Positions 41,346 to 50,381 of a DNA stretch of 64,000 nt are shown piece by piece. A program made the position numbers and the translations under genes. The DNA lies in the NCBI GenBank assembly GCA_963627995.1, contig CAVGCV010000008.1, forward strand, positions 1 to 64,000. The letters run 5' to 3'. How positions within the stretch are numbered: the first letter of the stretch is position 1; the number at the start of each line of letters is the position of its first letter. Under the pieces are notes generated by a model that was not told where the DNA came from, ran no database searches, and was given only the letters and a program-made list of their open reading frames with translations. The DNA comes from UBA3839 sp963627995. GTDB taxonomy: Bacteria > Bacteroidota > Bacteroidia > Bacteroidales > Bacteroidaceae.

Positions 41346-43805
41346 ATGCGTGACCAAAGCGAAACCAACGAACTGAAACAAAACACCACCTATGGCGAGG
41401 CTGTTGTGCAGGAAGAGGAGATGAACTTCAACCTCCGATTTCTTTTGTTCTTGTTCCTAAGGTACAAGTATTGGATTCTTATTTCCATCGTAGCCTGCAT
41501 GGCTGTTGTTTGGGTGTATCTGCGCTATCAGTCTCCTGTATACGGCATCACGGCAAAGATTCTGATTAAGGATCAGGATGCCCAGCGCAACCGCATATCG
41601 TCCATCAACAACACGCTGATGGAGATGGGGCTTCGCAACAGCAGCGAGGGATTCGATAACGAGGTCGAGGTGCTTGCCACACGCACGTTGAACAAACGCG
41701 TGGTGCGCGACATGAAGCTCTATGTGTCCTATCATAAGGAGGGGCGTGTGAAAGATGCCGAAGTCTACGGCAAGTATTCGCCTTATCTTGTGGATTATGA
41801 CAACGACCAGATGGACTCCCTTGCCTATACCATTGAGGTGGAGATGGCACAAAGTGACAAGTTCATCAAGGCAACGATTCGCTATAAGGACGCAGAGCTG
41901 ACCAAGACGATAACGTCCTTCCCCTCCATCGTCCGCACCAGTTTCGGCAATGTGACCATTGCGAAGAATCCGCAGCTGGAGCAGCAAGGCGACAATGCCT
42001 ATATCCTTGACAGGACACTCTTTGCCCGGATTAAGCCGATTAACACCGCCGCAGCCGTTTTCACTTCGCGCCTGAGTGTGGAGGAGACCTCAAAGCTGAC
42101 GACGATTGCATCCATTACTTTTACAGACAACATACCCGAACGCGGCGTGGACTACGTTAATGAACTGGCCAAGGCGTACAATGAGGACGCCAACGACTAT
42201 AACATGGAGGAGGCACGCCGTACCGCCGACTTCATTGACGAGCGTCTCGGTATCATCAGCAGGGAATTGAGCACCACGGAGGCAGAACTCGAGCAGTATA
42301 AGATTTCCACCCGGACGGTAGAGTACGAGCAGGATGCCGCCACCAACATGTCGCAGAACATCCGTTATGAGAACCAGATTGTGGATGTCAGCACGCAGAT
42401 ACAGCTCGTCGATTACCTTTCCAGCTATGTGAACGACCACAGGAACAACTATCAGGTCATCCCCTCGAACGTGGGCTTGACCGACGCTTCGCTCACGGCC
42501 ACCATCGCCAAGTACAACGAGGCGGTCATGGAGCGCAACCGCCTGCTCCGCACCGTCGCCGAGAACAATCCGTCTGTGAGTACGCTGACAGAGCAGCTCG
42601 ACGGCTACATGGTGGGCATCCGATCGTCGTTGGCCAGCAGGAGGCGCCAGCTTGCCTTGCAGCGCCGCGAGCTGGAGTCGCAGCAGGCCAAGTACAATAC
42701 ACGCATCTCGGCCGCTCCCACAAAGGAGCGCGCCCTCAAGGACATCAACCGACAGCAGGAGGTGAAGTCGGGCCTCTACCTCATGCTCTTGCAAAAGCGA
42801 GAGGAAAATGCCATCCGCCTCGCATCGGCCGCCTACAAGGGTAAGGTAATCGAAGAGCCGATAGCCTATGGCCCGATTGCGCCGAAGAAGAAAATCTTCT
42901 ACCTCGTGGCTTTCGTCGTGGGCTTGCTCATTCCGTTCGTGGTGTACTATGTGCGTCAGTTCTTCCGTTACCGCATTGAGGGGAAGGACGACCTTGCGCG
43001 CCTCACGTCGGTGCCGTTGCTTGGCGCCATCCCATTGGTGAAAGCGCTTGCCAAGGGCAACCGTACGATTGTGGTGCAGGAGAACCATAACAGCCTCATG
43101 GTGGAGGTCTACCGTACGCTCCGCTCCAACCTTCCGTTTGTTCTTAAGGGCGACCAGAATGTCATTCTCTTCACTTCGTCGGTTTCGGGCGAGGGAAAAA
43201 CGACAATTGCCTCTAACCTTGCTGCCAGCATTGCATTTATGGGCAAGCGGGTCATCATCGTCGGCCTTGACATCCGCAAGCCGAGACTTGCGTCCCTGTT
43301 CGACTTGCCCGACACCGAAAAAGGAATCACCACGTATCTGTCGCACGACCCCAATGACTTCGCGCTGCTCGACAGCCTGGTGCAGAGCACAGATGTCAGC
43401 CCCAACCTTGACATTTTGGCCGCAGGCCCCATTCCGCCCAATCCGGCCGAACTACTTGAGCGCGAGAACCTTGCGAGGGCCATCGACCACTTGCGCAAGA
43501 AGTACGATTATGTGTTGCTCGACACTGCTCCCGTGGGCATGGTGGCCGATACGGTGACCATCGCCCAGCACGCCGACGCGACGCTTTTCATCGTCCGTGC
43601 CAATTACACGCTCAAGTCGGACATCGAACTCATCAACGAACTGGCTGACGACAAACGACTCCACAATGTGAACCTTGTCCTAAACGCCGTCAAAGAGGAA
43701 AGCACCTCTAACTACGGCTATGGTCGCTACGGCTACGGCTATGGTCGCTACGGCTACGGCTATGGTTATGGCCAAAAGGACGGTCAGAAATTAGAGGAAG
43801 TGTAA
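41346..43805 (+). CDS. Wzc-like polysaccharide co-polymerase / BY-type tyrosine autokinase
   Basis: 819 aa. TM1 is at about 37-57 and TM2 at about 518-540, bracketing a periplasmic Wzz-type domain with coiled coil (about 270-460). The cytoplasmic kinase domain has Walker A SSVSGEGKTTIASN, Walker A' VIIVGLDIRKPRL and Walker B VLLDTAPVG. The tail carries ten Tyr alternating with Gly (YGYGRYGYG-type repeats), the autophosphorylation cluster. Such proteins control chain length and export of extracellular polysaccharide, yet no wza, wzx/wzy or glycosyltransferase cluster is adjacent. ATG at 41346 was chosen over a GTG 16 codons upstream. Confidence 0.93.
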   Translation: MRDQSETNELKQNTTYGEAVVQEEEMNFNLRFLLFLFLRYKYWILISIVACMAVVWVYLRYQSPVYGITAKILIKDQDAQRNRISSINNTLMEMGLRNSSEGFDNEVEVLATRTLNKRVVRDMKLYVSYHKEGRVKDAEVYGKYSPYLVDYDNDQMDSLAYTIEVEMAQSDKFIKATIRYKDAELTKTITSFPSIVRTSFGNVTIAKNPQLEQQGDNAYILDRTLFARIKPINTAAAVFTSRLSVEETSKLTTIASITFTDNIPERGVDYVNELAKAYNEDANDYNMEEARRTADFIDERLGIISRELSTTEAELEQYKISTRTVEYEQDAATNMSQNIRYENQIVDVSTQIQLVDYLSSYVNDHRNNYQVIPSNVGLTDASLTATIAKYNEAVMERNRLLRTVAENNPSVSTLTEQLDGYMVGIRSSLASRRRQLALQRRELESQQAKYNTRISAAPTKERALKDINRQQEVKSGLYLMLLQKREENAIRLASAAYKGKVIEEPIAYGPIAPKKKIFYLVAFVVGLLIPFVVYYVRQFFRYRIEGKDDLARLTSVPLLGAIPLVKALAKGNRTIVVQENHNSLMVEVYRTLRSNLPFVLKGDQNVILFTSSVSGEGKTTIASNLAASIAFMGKRVIIVGLDIRKPRLASLFDLPDTEKGITTYLSHDPNDFALLDSLVQSTDVSPNLDILAAGPIPPNPAELLERENLARAIDHLRKKYDYVLLDTAPVGMVADTVTIAQHADATLFIVRANYTLKSDIELINELADDKRLHNVNLVLNAVKEESTSNYGYGRYGYGYGRYGYGYGYGQKDGQKLEEV

Positions 43806-43826
43806 ACGCCATAAACAGGAACCGCT

Positions 43827-44279
43827 ATGCTTATTGCTGTTGATTTCGACGGAACAATCGTCGAACACCGCTATCCGGAGATTGGCCCTGAAAGGCCGCA
43901 TGCCATCGAGGTGCTGAAAATGCTTATTGCCGACCGGCACAAACTTGTGCTATGGACGATGCGCGAGGGGAAGCTGCTGGACGACGCGATCGTTTGGTGT
44001 GCGGAGCGCGGTGTGGAGTTCTATTCCGTCAACAGTGAGACGTCGGCTCGCTTTCGTGAGGCGCGCAGTGATGAATTCTCGCAGAAGCTCAATGCCGACC
44101 TCTTCATTGACGACAAGAACATCGGCGGCCTTCCATCGTGGACCGACATCTACCACATCATCACCAAAGGCTTTTCCTACGAGCAAATTATCCGTCGCCG
44201 GTTGAAGCAGGAGCAAGAGGTCGTCGAACCTCCTTTCCCGGCATGGATGTTTTGGAAGAAGAATAAACGTGGTCGCTGA
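43827..44279 (+). CDS. Small HAD-like hydrolase
   Basis: 150 aa. The HAD nucleophile motif AVDFDGTIVEHRYP is at the N-terminus, a motif II-like region is KLVLWTMREGKLLDD, and LFIDDKNIGG lies near residue 97. The short form without cap resembles Bacteroidetes proteins annotated as hydrolase or 5' nucleotidase-like. The substrate is unknown. It lies 21 bp after the BY-kinase gene; a role in dephosphorylating pathway intermediates is only a guess. The stop codon is part of the following inverted repeat. Confidence 0.87.
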   Translation: MLIAVDFDGTIVEHRYPEIGPERPHAIEVLKMLIADRHKLVLWTMREGKLLDDAIVWCAERGVEFYSVNSETSARFREARSDEFSQKLNADLFIDDKNIGGLPSWTDIYHIITKGFSYEQIIRRRLKQEQEVVEPPFPAWMFWKKNKRGR

Positions 44280-44352
44280 CGACGCATTGTGAGACAGCAC
44301 GGGCTGGGCGCCAACAAGCGTCCCAGCCCGTGCTGTCTCACAATGCGTCGTC
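44278..44352. terminator. Perfect 31-bp inverted repeat, likely bidirectional terminator
   Basis: Arms 44278-44308 and 44322-44352 match without a mismatch around a 13-nt loop. The left arm starts within the TGA of the HAD gene. There is no clear U-tract, and the stem is far longer than usual for a terminator. It lies between convergent transcripts. Confidence 0.7.
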
Positions 44353-44391
44353 GATGCGGTTGCCATTCGATGGCGCGCGTGGAGAACATAA

Positions 44392-44427
44392 CGGCCGCAG
44401 ACGGGTTGTGTCTTCCGTCTGCGGCCG
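44392..44427 (-). terminator. Second hairpin downstream of GH57 gene
   Basis: A perfect 13-bp stem CGGCCGCAGACGG (44392-44404) with 44415-44427 and a 10-nt loop. It is 21 bp past the GH57 stop; the T-tract on the minus strand is weak (TTATGTT). Confidence 0.6.
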
Positions 44428-44448
44428 AATCTTGTTCCGTGCGCGCCG

Positions 44449-45855
44449 TCACTCGGCTTTCTTCGCCTTTGGCTTGGCCGCCTTTGGCGCGGCCTTTTCC
44501 TTGGTGGCGCACTTGGTGGCGCATCTCGCCTTTGGCGCGGGCTTCTCTGCCTGCGCCGGGGCCATGCTCGCGAGTTGCCTCTGCAGCTTTTCAATCTCCT
44601 TGTCCTTTTCCTCTATCTCCTCGCCCTGGTTCTTGATGGTGGTGAGCAGCGAGTTGAGCTCTTCGTTGTCGATGTCGGCAGGGTAGAGCGTATTCACGCG
44701 GTTGATGAAGTCGCCGAGGATGTTCATGTAGTTCGTGAATGCGTCGTACGGGCCGTCGTAGATTCCGCGGTTCATGCCGACGCTGTTCTGCTTCGTGGTC
44801 ATGAAGCGGAAGTTGTTCGAGGCCTGCAGGTAATCCCAGTCCTGCTTGATGCGGCGGTCCGTACAGATGCGCACGCGGTCGGCCACGCTGTACAGCTTGT
44901 TGAAAGCCTCGCGCTGCATGGCGTTGCCGAGCCAGCACGATGTGTCGCGCTCCTCGTCCACCCAGCTGATGGAATAGGGCACGTCGAGCGGCGCGACCGA
45001 CTTGCCTTTCGAACACAGCTCTCCGGGCGTGGAGAACATGATGCCGCGCTCGCGGGCGCAGTGGGGCAGCGCGCGCAGGAAGTCCAGTATGTTCGACGAC
45101 AGCGGCTGGAAGATGCCCAGCGCGCTCAGTTCCATGAAGATGTTCACCACGTGGTCCTCCTCTGGCAGCCCGGCAATCCAGTCCATGTAGGTGTCGGCGA
45201 ACAGCGGATATTCGCTCCAGCTGGTGTCGCTGAAGCGCAGCGAGATGTCGTCGGACAGCTTGTAGTCGCGCAGCAGCAGCTTCAGGCCCGGAGCCATGGC
45301 GCAGTGGTAGATGAAGTGGGGCGACTTCCAGCCAAGAATGTGCTTCGCTCCCTCGGCCAGCATTCCCTTGAAGCCCATGGCCGCCACCTGCGCGCCAATC
45401 TCGTCGTTGTAGATGAGCGACGAGTTGCGGAACACCTTCGGGGCCTTGCCAAACAGCTCCTTGATTTTGTCCCTCATGCGCAGGCACTCCTCGCGGAACG
45501 ACTCCTCGTTGCCCAGCGAGGCCAGCCCGTGGCTGTATGGCTCGCAGAGAAATTCCACGCAGCCCGTGTCGTTCAGCTCCTGCAGCAGGTCGATGACTTG
45601 CGGCGCGTGCACCTCAAGCTGCTCCAGTCCTACGCCCGAGAGCGAGATGGCCACCTTGAAATACTTGTCGTTCTCCCTCGCCATGGCGATGAGTGTTTGC
45701 AGCGACGGCACATAGCTGCGTTCGGCGATGTCGTTGATCGACCTTTCGTTTTCGTAGTCGTCGTAGTAGTAGTGGTCGCGGCCTATGTCGAAGAACCGGT
45801 AGCGTTTGAGATGGATAATCTGGTGCATCTCAAAGTAAAGACATATCGTTTTCAT
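44449..45855 (-). CDS. GH57-family protein with apparently lost catalytic residues
   Basis: 468 aa. The N-terminus has YFEMHQIIH (GH57 region 1) and residues 98-110 (GCVEFLCEPYSHG) match region 2. Where related Bacteroidetes proteins, as I remember them, have FRNTELIY with the nucleophile Glu, this one has FRNSSLIY (Ser146). Where region 4 should read FMDYETFG with the acid/base Asp, it has FMELSALG (Glu242). A coiled coil (about 397-430) and a Lys/Ala/Pro-rich tail (about 433-468) follow. It sits 17 bp downstream of the glycogen synthase-like gene. The family acts on alpha-glucans; with these changes it may be a binding or regulatory protein. Confidence 0.85.
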   Translation of the reverse strand: MKTICLYFEMHQIIHLKRYRFFDIGRDHYYYDDYENERSINDIAERSYVPSLQTLIAMARENDKYFKVAISLSGVGLEQLEVHAPQVIDLLQELNDTGCVEFLCEPYSHGLASLGNEESFREECLRMRDKIKELFGKAPKVFRNSSLIYNDEIGAQVAAMGFKGMLAEGAKHILGWKSPHFIYHCAMAPGLKLLLRDYKLSDDISLRFSDTSWSEYPLFADTYMDWIAGLPEEDHVVNIFMELSALGIFQPLSSNILDFLRALPHCARERGIMFSTPGELCSKGKSVAPLDVPYSISWVDEERDTSCWLGNAMQREAFNKLYSVADRVRICTDRRIKQDWDYLQASNNFRFMTTKQNSVGMNRGIYDGPYDAFTNYMNILGDFINRVNTLYPADIDNEELNSLLTTIKNQGEEIEEKDKEIEKLQRQLASMAPAQAEKPAPKARCATKCATKEKAAPKAAKPKAKKAE

Positions 45856-45872
45856 TGTATGAGATTTTTAAG

Positions 45873-47141
45873 TTAGCTGTAAAACTTTGCGATGGTTTGC
45901 TCGTAAAGGCCGCGAATGCGCTGGCCCACCTTTTCCCATGTGATGCCGTCCACCTCCTTCAGCCCCTCCTCTTGCAGGTATTTGAAGAGCGAGGGGTAGG
46001 TGCAGATGGCGTAAATTGCGTCGGCCATCGCATGGATGTCCCAATAGTCGGTCTTGATGACGTTGGTGAGTATCTCGCCGCAGCCCGACTGCTTTGAGAT
46101 GATGCTCGGCGTGCCGCACTGCATGGCTTCCAGCGGCGCGATGCCGAACGGCTCGGACACCGACGGCATGACGAATACGTCGCTGTCCTTGTAGCATTCG
46201 TACACCTCGCGGCCTCTCATGAATCCGGGGAAGTGGAAGCGGTCGGCTATGCCGCGCTCGGCCACCATGTTTATCATCTCGGCCAGCTTGTCGCCCGAGC
46301 CGGCCATGCAGAAGCGGATGTTGCGCGTGCGCTGCAGCACGAGCGCGGCTGCCTCGACGAAGTATTCCGGGCCTTTCTGCATGGTGATGCGCCCGAGGAA
46401 CGTCACCACTTTCTCTTTCGAGTGGTCGGGGCGCGGGATGTCCCGCAGCTCCTGGCTGAGCGGGTACACCGCATTGTGCACGGCGAAAACCTTGCTTGGC
46501 GGCTGGTGGTATTCGTTGATGACGGTGCGGCGCGTCAGTTCCGACACGCACATGATGCAGTCGGCGTGGTCCATGCCGTCCTTTTCGATGCCGTACACCG
46601 TCGGGTTCACATGGCCGCGCGAGCGGTCGAAATCCGTGGCGTGCACGTGTATGCAGAGCGGCTTACCGCTCACGAGTTTCGCGTGCACTCCCGCCGGATA
46701 GGTGAGCCAGTCGTGCGCGTGGATGATGTCGAACTGCTCCGTCCGCGCCACCACTCCGGCGATGATGGAGAAGTTGTTGATTTCGTCGTGCAGGTTGCCG
46801 GGGTAGCCGCCCGCGAACTCCATGCAGCCCATGTCGTTCACGTGCATATAGGAGAAGTCCGCGTAGATGTGGTCGCGGTAGCGATAGTAGTCGTCGGGCG
46901 ACATGTACTGCGGCAGCCGCGACCGCACGTAGTCATAGTCGTGGTCGCGGTACACGATGGGCACCTGGTTCATGCCCACAATCTTGAGAAACCGCTCCTC
47001 GTCGCCGCAGGGCTTGGGCATGCAGAACACGGTCTCCATGTCGCCCTGCAGGCTCAGTCCCTTCGTGATGCCGTAGGAGGCTACAGCCAGTCCGCCGTAA
47101 ATCTTGGGGGGGAATTCCCACCCGAACATCAGAACTTTCAT
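45873..47141 (-). CDS. GT-B glycosyltransferase, glycogen synthase-like
   Basis: 422 aa. The N-terminus MKVLMFGWEFPPKIYGGLAVASYG carries the KxGGL-like sugar-nucleotide loop. IIHAHDWLTYPAG lies mid-protein, and the C-terminal Rossmann half has FLGRITMQKGPEYFVEA and the E-x7-E motif region SEPFGIAPLEAMQCGTP. It would elongate alpha-1,4-glucan from an activated glucose donor. Middle gene of a debranching enzyme-synthase-GH57 operon typical of Bacteroidetes; 13 bp separates it from the upstream gene. Confidence 0.9.
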   Translation of the reverse strand: MKVLMFGWEFPPKIYGGLAVASYGITKGLSLQGDMETVFCMPKPCGDEERFLKIVGMNQVPIVYRDHDYDYVRSRLPQYMSPDDYYRYRDHIYADFSYMHVNDMGCMEFAGGYPGNLHDEINNFSIIAGVVARTEQFDIIHAHDWLTYPAGVHAKLVSGKPLCIHVHATDFDRSRGHVNPTVYGIEKDGMDHADCIMCVSELTRRTVINEYHQPPSKVFAVHNAVYPLSQELRDIPRPDHSKEKVVTFLGRITMQKGPEYFVEAAALVLQRTRNIRFCMAGSGDKLAEMINMVAERGIADRFHFPGFMRGREVYECYKDSDVFVMPSVSEPFGIAPLEAMQCGTPSIISKQSGCGEILTNVIKTDYWDIHAMADAIYAICTYPSLFKYLQEEGLKEVDGITWEKVGQRIRGLYEQTIAKFYS

Positions 47142-47154
47142 ATCTTTCCTCCTC

Positions 47155-49110
47155 CTATGTCGTTTCGTTAAACAGTCGGTTCATCAGCTTGCTGGCGCGC
47201 AGCACCTCGGCCACGTTCATGGCGAACGACAGCGCGCCGCGCCCGTGGTAGGGCGGATTGCCGTCGAAGAGCTCGGGCAGCGTTCCGATGGCGTGGAAGA
47301 ACATCTCGTCCTCCAGCCCCACGAAGATGCGGTTGAAGAGCGAGAACGACGTGCGCCCGTACACTTTCATGCACGTCTCCAGGTAGAACCCGGCGAGCCA
47401 GGGCCACACCGTGCCTTGGTGGTAGGCGGCGTCGCGCTGCGCCTCGCCCCCCGCGTAGATGGGGTTGTAGCCTCCGCTCTTCGGCGACAGGCTGCGGATT
47501 CCCTTGCAGGTGAGCAGCTCCTTGGTGCAGATGTCGAGCATCTTCTTCTTCTCCGCCTTGGTGAGCGGCGTGTGCTCCAGCGACGTCGCAATCAGCATGT
47601 TGGGGCGGACGCTCCACGAGATGTAGTTGCCGTCCACGTAGTCGAGCAGGTAGCCGTGCTCGTTGAGGAGGGTCTGTTTGAACGCCGCGCCCGTCTTTTC
47701 GGCGAGCCGCACGTATTCGCCGCTCTCGTCGCCGCGTCCCCGCCGTGTGAGCAGGTCGGCGTTGAAGAGCAGCGCGTTGTACCACAGCGCGTTGATTTCC
47801 ACCACGTAGCCCGAACGCGGAACCACGGGCCGCCCGCCCACGCACGAATTCATCCACGTGACGGCCTTGTTGCGCCCGTTCGTGTAGAGCAGCCCGTTCT
47901 CGTGCAGGAACAGGTTCTCGTGCCTGCCCTGCTTGATGTAGTCCACCACGTCGTCCACCAGCTCGCCGTACTTGCGCGCGGCCTCGTCGGCGGACACCTG
48001 CAGCGCGTACTGCTGCACGCACCACACGGCCCACAGCAGCACGTCGGGCTGCTCCGCCTCGTAGAGCTGTACCGACAGCGACCGGCCGGCCATCAGGTCG
48101 CGCAGCCCCTTCTCGGCCGTCCCCATCACGCGCTCGAACGCCTCCGTCTCGCCGCACGCCAGCGTGAGCCCGGGCAGGGACACGAACGTGTCGCGGGCGC
48201 GTGTCTTGAACCACGGATATCCAGCCACGATGTAGTGCTCCCCGTCCTTCACGTAATGAAACTGGTGGGCGGCGTTCACCAGACACTGCTGGAAGCTGTC
48301 GCGCGAGGTGTGGACTTCCACCTCGTGGTCGAAGAGCCGCTTGGCCGCGTGCATGTCCAGCTCGCCGACGCCCGCCGAGAACACCACGCTCTCGCCGCGG
48401 CGCAGGTTGAACTCGAAGTAGCCCGGAACGTACAGGTCCTCGCTGTAGTCGTAGCCCAGCTCCATCTCGCGCTGGTATTCGACGCCGTGGTACCAGCACG
48501 GCTCGAAGCGCCAGTCGGCGGACTTGCTCACCTGCATGTACAGGTCGGGGTAGTTGTCGTAGAGGCGCGTGCGTATCCCGTTGTCGCAGGGATGGTAGTC
48601 GCGGCGCGCCTGGGCGTTCTCGTGGGTGAGCCCGGACACGTTCCTGAACGCCAGGAAGGGGCGCAGGCGCAGCGTCGTGAGCGAGTGCGCTTCAAGGAGC
48701 GTGTAGCGAATGAGCACACGGTTCTCGAAGTGCTGGAACACCTTCTCCTTCTTCATGATCACCCCGCCAATGCGGTAGAGCGTCGTGGGCACCTTGTCCC
48801 ACTCGCACTCGCGGATGTACTTGTGCCCGTTGGGCGAGTAGACGCCGCCCAAATAGCGGTGCAGCCCGAGGTTGAACTCCGCCCCATGCTGCACGACGGT
48901 CTCGTCGAGCGAGGACAGCAGCACGTGGTTCTCGTCGTCGATCTCCGGCACCGGCACCACGAGCAGGCCGTGGTACTTGCGCGTGTTGCAGTCCACGATC
49001 GACGAGCAGGAGTAGGCGCCCGAGCGGTTCGTGCGGAGTATCTCCTTGGGGAGCGACTCCTGCAGGTTCGTCATCAGGGTCTTGTCGAAACGTAGATAAC
49101 TCATAGTCAT
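47155..49110 (-). CDS. Glycogen debranching enzyme (archaeal/bacterial GDE type)
   Basis: 651 aa. An N-terminal beta-sandwich domain (about 1-230, NRSGAYSCSSIVDCNTRKYHGLLV) is followed by an (alpha/alpha)6 amylo-1,6-glucosidase domain (about 280-650) with GYPWFKTRARDTFVSLPGLTLA, NALWYNALLFNADLL and YHQGTVWPWLAGFY. It removes alpha-1,6 branch glucose from glycogen. First gene of the glycogen operon. Met at 49110 was chosen; a second Met two codons later is equivalent. Confidence 0.92.
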   Translation of the reverse strand: MTMSYLRFDKTLMTNLQESLPKEILRTNRSGAYSCSSIVDCNTRKYHGLLVVPVPEIDDENHVLLSSLDETVVQHGAEFNLGLHRYLGGVYSPNGHKYIRECEWDKVPTTLYRIGGVIMKKEKVFQHFENRVLIRYTLLEAHSLTTLRLRPFLAFRNVSGLTHENAQARRDYHPCDNGIRTRLYDNYPDLYMQVSKSADWRFEPCWYHGVEYQREMELGYDYSEDLYVPGYFEFNLRRGESVVFSAGVGELDMHAAKRLFDHEVEVHTSRDSFQQCLVNAAHQFHYVKDGEHYIVAGYPWFKTRARDTFVSLPGLTLACGETEAFERVMGTAEKGLRDLMAGRSLSVQLYEAEQPDVLLWAVWCVQQYALQVSADEAARKYGELVDDVVDYIKQGRHENLFLHENGLLYTNGRNKAVTWMNSCVGGRPVVPRSGYVVEINALWYNALLFNADLLTRRGRGDESGEYVRLAEKTGAAFKQTLLNEHGYLLDYVDGNYISWSVRPNMLIATSLEHTPLTKAEKKKMLDICTKELLTCKGIRSLSPKSGGYNPIYAGGEAQRDAAYHQGTVWPWLAGFYLETCMKVYGRTSFSLFNRIFVGLEDEMFFHAIGTLPELFDGNPPYHGRGALSFAMNVAEVLRASKLMNRLFNETT

Positions 49111-49147
49111 AGTATGTTTTAAGGTCGTTCTTCCGAGGTATCTACCA

Positions 49148-49181
49148 ACAAATGTAACGTTTTTTCACACCACCGCGCAAC
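49148..49181 (-). promoter_or_regulatory. Promoter of the glycogen operon
   Basis: Minus-strand -7 box TACATTTGT at 49148-49156, with GTTG at 49178-49181 about 21 bp upstream. It lies 38 bp before the debranching enzyme start. Confidence 0.62.
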
Positions 49182-49271
49182 GTTTCAGCAGAAAAATGTG
49201 CGCACGCGTGGCAAACTTCCTCCGAAACGCCCGCAAACATGTTGTTCAGCAGTTTTTTACCCCCGAAACAC

Positions 49272-49303
49272 TTGGCGCGCTCTCCGGTTTCGCCTAACTT
49301 TGC
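49272..49303 (+). promoter_or_regulatory. Promoter of the Crp/Fnr regulator gene
   Basis: -7 box TAACTTTGC at 49295-49303 and TTG at 49272-49274, 20-bp spacer. The leader to the ATG is about 50 nt. It is divergent from the glycogen operon promoter, so a regulator bound between them could act on both. Confidence 0.7.
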
Positions 49304-49361
49304 AACGATTTTCGCGGAAGGCCACGCGCAGGGGCGCGCGGGCCGCCGCTCCGACGCACAC

Positions 49362-50066
49362 ATGGTAAGAAGAGAAAACATCACCGCCGACGACATGATG
49401 CAGCGCATCGACTCCATCGTGCGCCTGCTCACCGACGAGCAGCGCGCGGGGCTGCGCGCCTGCATGAGCTACCGCCGCTACGGCAAGAACGAACCGATCT
49501 ACAGCGAGGGCGACGTGCCGCAGCACCTGCTGTGCCTGATGAGCGGAAAGGTGAAGATTTTCAAGGAGGGCGTCGGAGGACGCACGCAAATCATCCGCGT
49601 CGTCAAGCCCGTCGGATTCTTCGGCTACCGCGCCCACTTCGCCAACCAGAACTACGTCACCGCCGCCGCCGCGTTCGAGCCGGCGCAAGTCTGCTGCGTG
49701 CCGATGGAGTATGTCGAGCGGCTCGTCGCGCAAAACATCCAGCTCGCGCAGTTCTTCATCCGCCAGCTCAGCGTGGACCTCGGCGTGGCCGACCAGCGCA
49801 CCGTCTCGCTCACGCAGAAGCACATCCGCGGCCGCCTTGCGGAGGCCATCCTCTTCCTGCGCGACAGCTACGGCCTTGAGGAGGACGAGGCGACCCTCTC
49901 CATCTACCTCTCGCGCGAGGACCTGGCGAACCTCTCCAACATGACCACCTCCAACGCCATACGCACGCTCTCCGCCTTTTCCGCCGAGCGGATGCTGGCC
50001 ATCGACGGGCGGAAGATAAAGATTATCGACGAGGACCGCCTCAAGAAAATATCGCGCATAGGCTGA
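49362..50066 (+). CDS. Crp/Fnr-family transcriptional regulator
   Basis: 234 aa. The start is set at MVRRENITADDMM, after the promoter; 41 codons of open frame upstream would overlap the -7 box. The cyclic-nucleotide-binding fold (about 20-125) contains IYSEGDVPQHLLCLMSGKVKIF. The C-terminal winged helix (about 150-225) has the recognition region LSREDLANLSNMTTSNAIRT. There are no Fnr-type Cys clusters, and the effector is unknown. Divergent placement next to the glycogen operon makes that operon a candidate target. Confidence 0.9.
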   Translation: MVRRENITADDMMQRIDSIVRLLTDEQRAGLRACMSYRRYGKNEPIYSEGDVPQHLLCLMSGKVKIFKEGVGGRTQIIRVVKPVGFFGYRAHFANQNYVTAAAAFEPAQVCCVPMEYVERLVAQNIQLAQFFIRQLSVDLGVADQRTVSLTQKHIRGRLAEAILFLRDSYGLEEDEATLSIYLSREDLANLSNMTTSNAIRTLSAFSAERMLAIDGRKIKIIDEDRLKKISRIG

Positions 50067-50158
50067 CGCGGCGCGCGGGGCGCGGACGGGCAACGGGCTC
50101 TCCGCGCCCAGCGCGCCTTCAGCCAGCACGGACGGCGCGGCCGTGGTGCAAGCGCGCC

Positions 50159-50212
50159 AGCGCCCGCCCGCACGAGTGTTCCTGCTCGTGCGCGCGGGCG
50201 CTTCCTGTTTGG
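50159..50212 (+). terminator. Terminator after Crp/Fnr gene
   Basis: An 18-position GC-rich stem with one mismatch (50159-50176 with 50185-50202), 8-nt loop, then TCCTGTTT. The 315-bp gap between the Crp/Fnr and Spy-like genes otherwise shows only GC-rich sequence. Confidence 0.75.
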
Positions 50213-50381
50213 CGGCCGTGGCCGCCCGCCCGGCGGGCGGCGCGCACGGACAAAGGGCGCGGAGCCGCCCGTGTCCCTCCGAAACAAACAGACAAATCGA
50301 TAGGAGGGAGGTGAGCAAGGCCCTGCGCCCTTTCAGGCGGGATGCCGCCGGCGGGCTGTCGTGCCGCCGCGCCGTTCCGCC

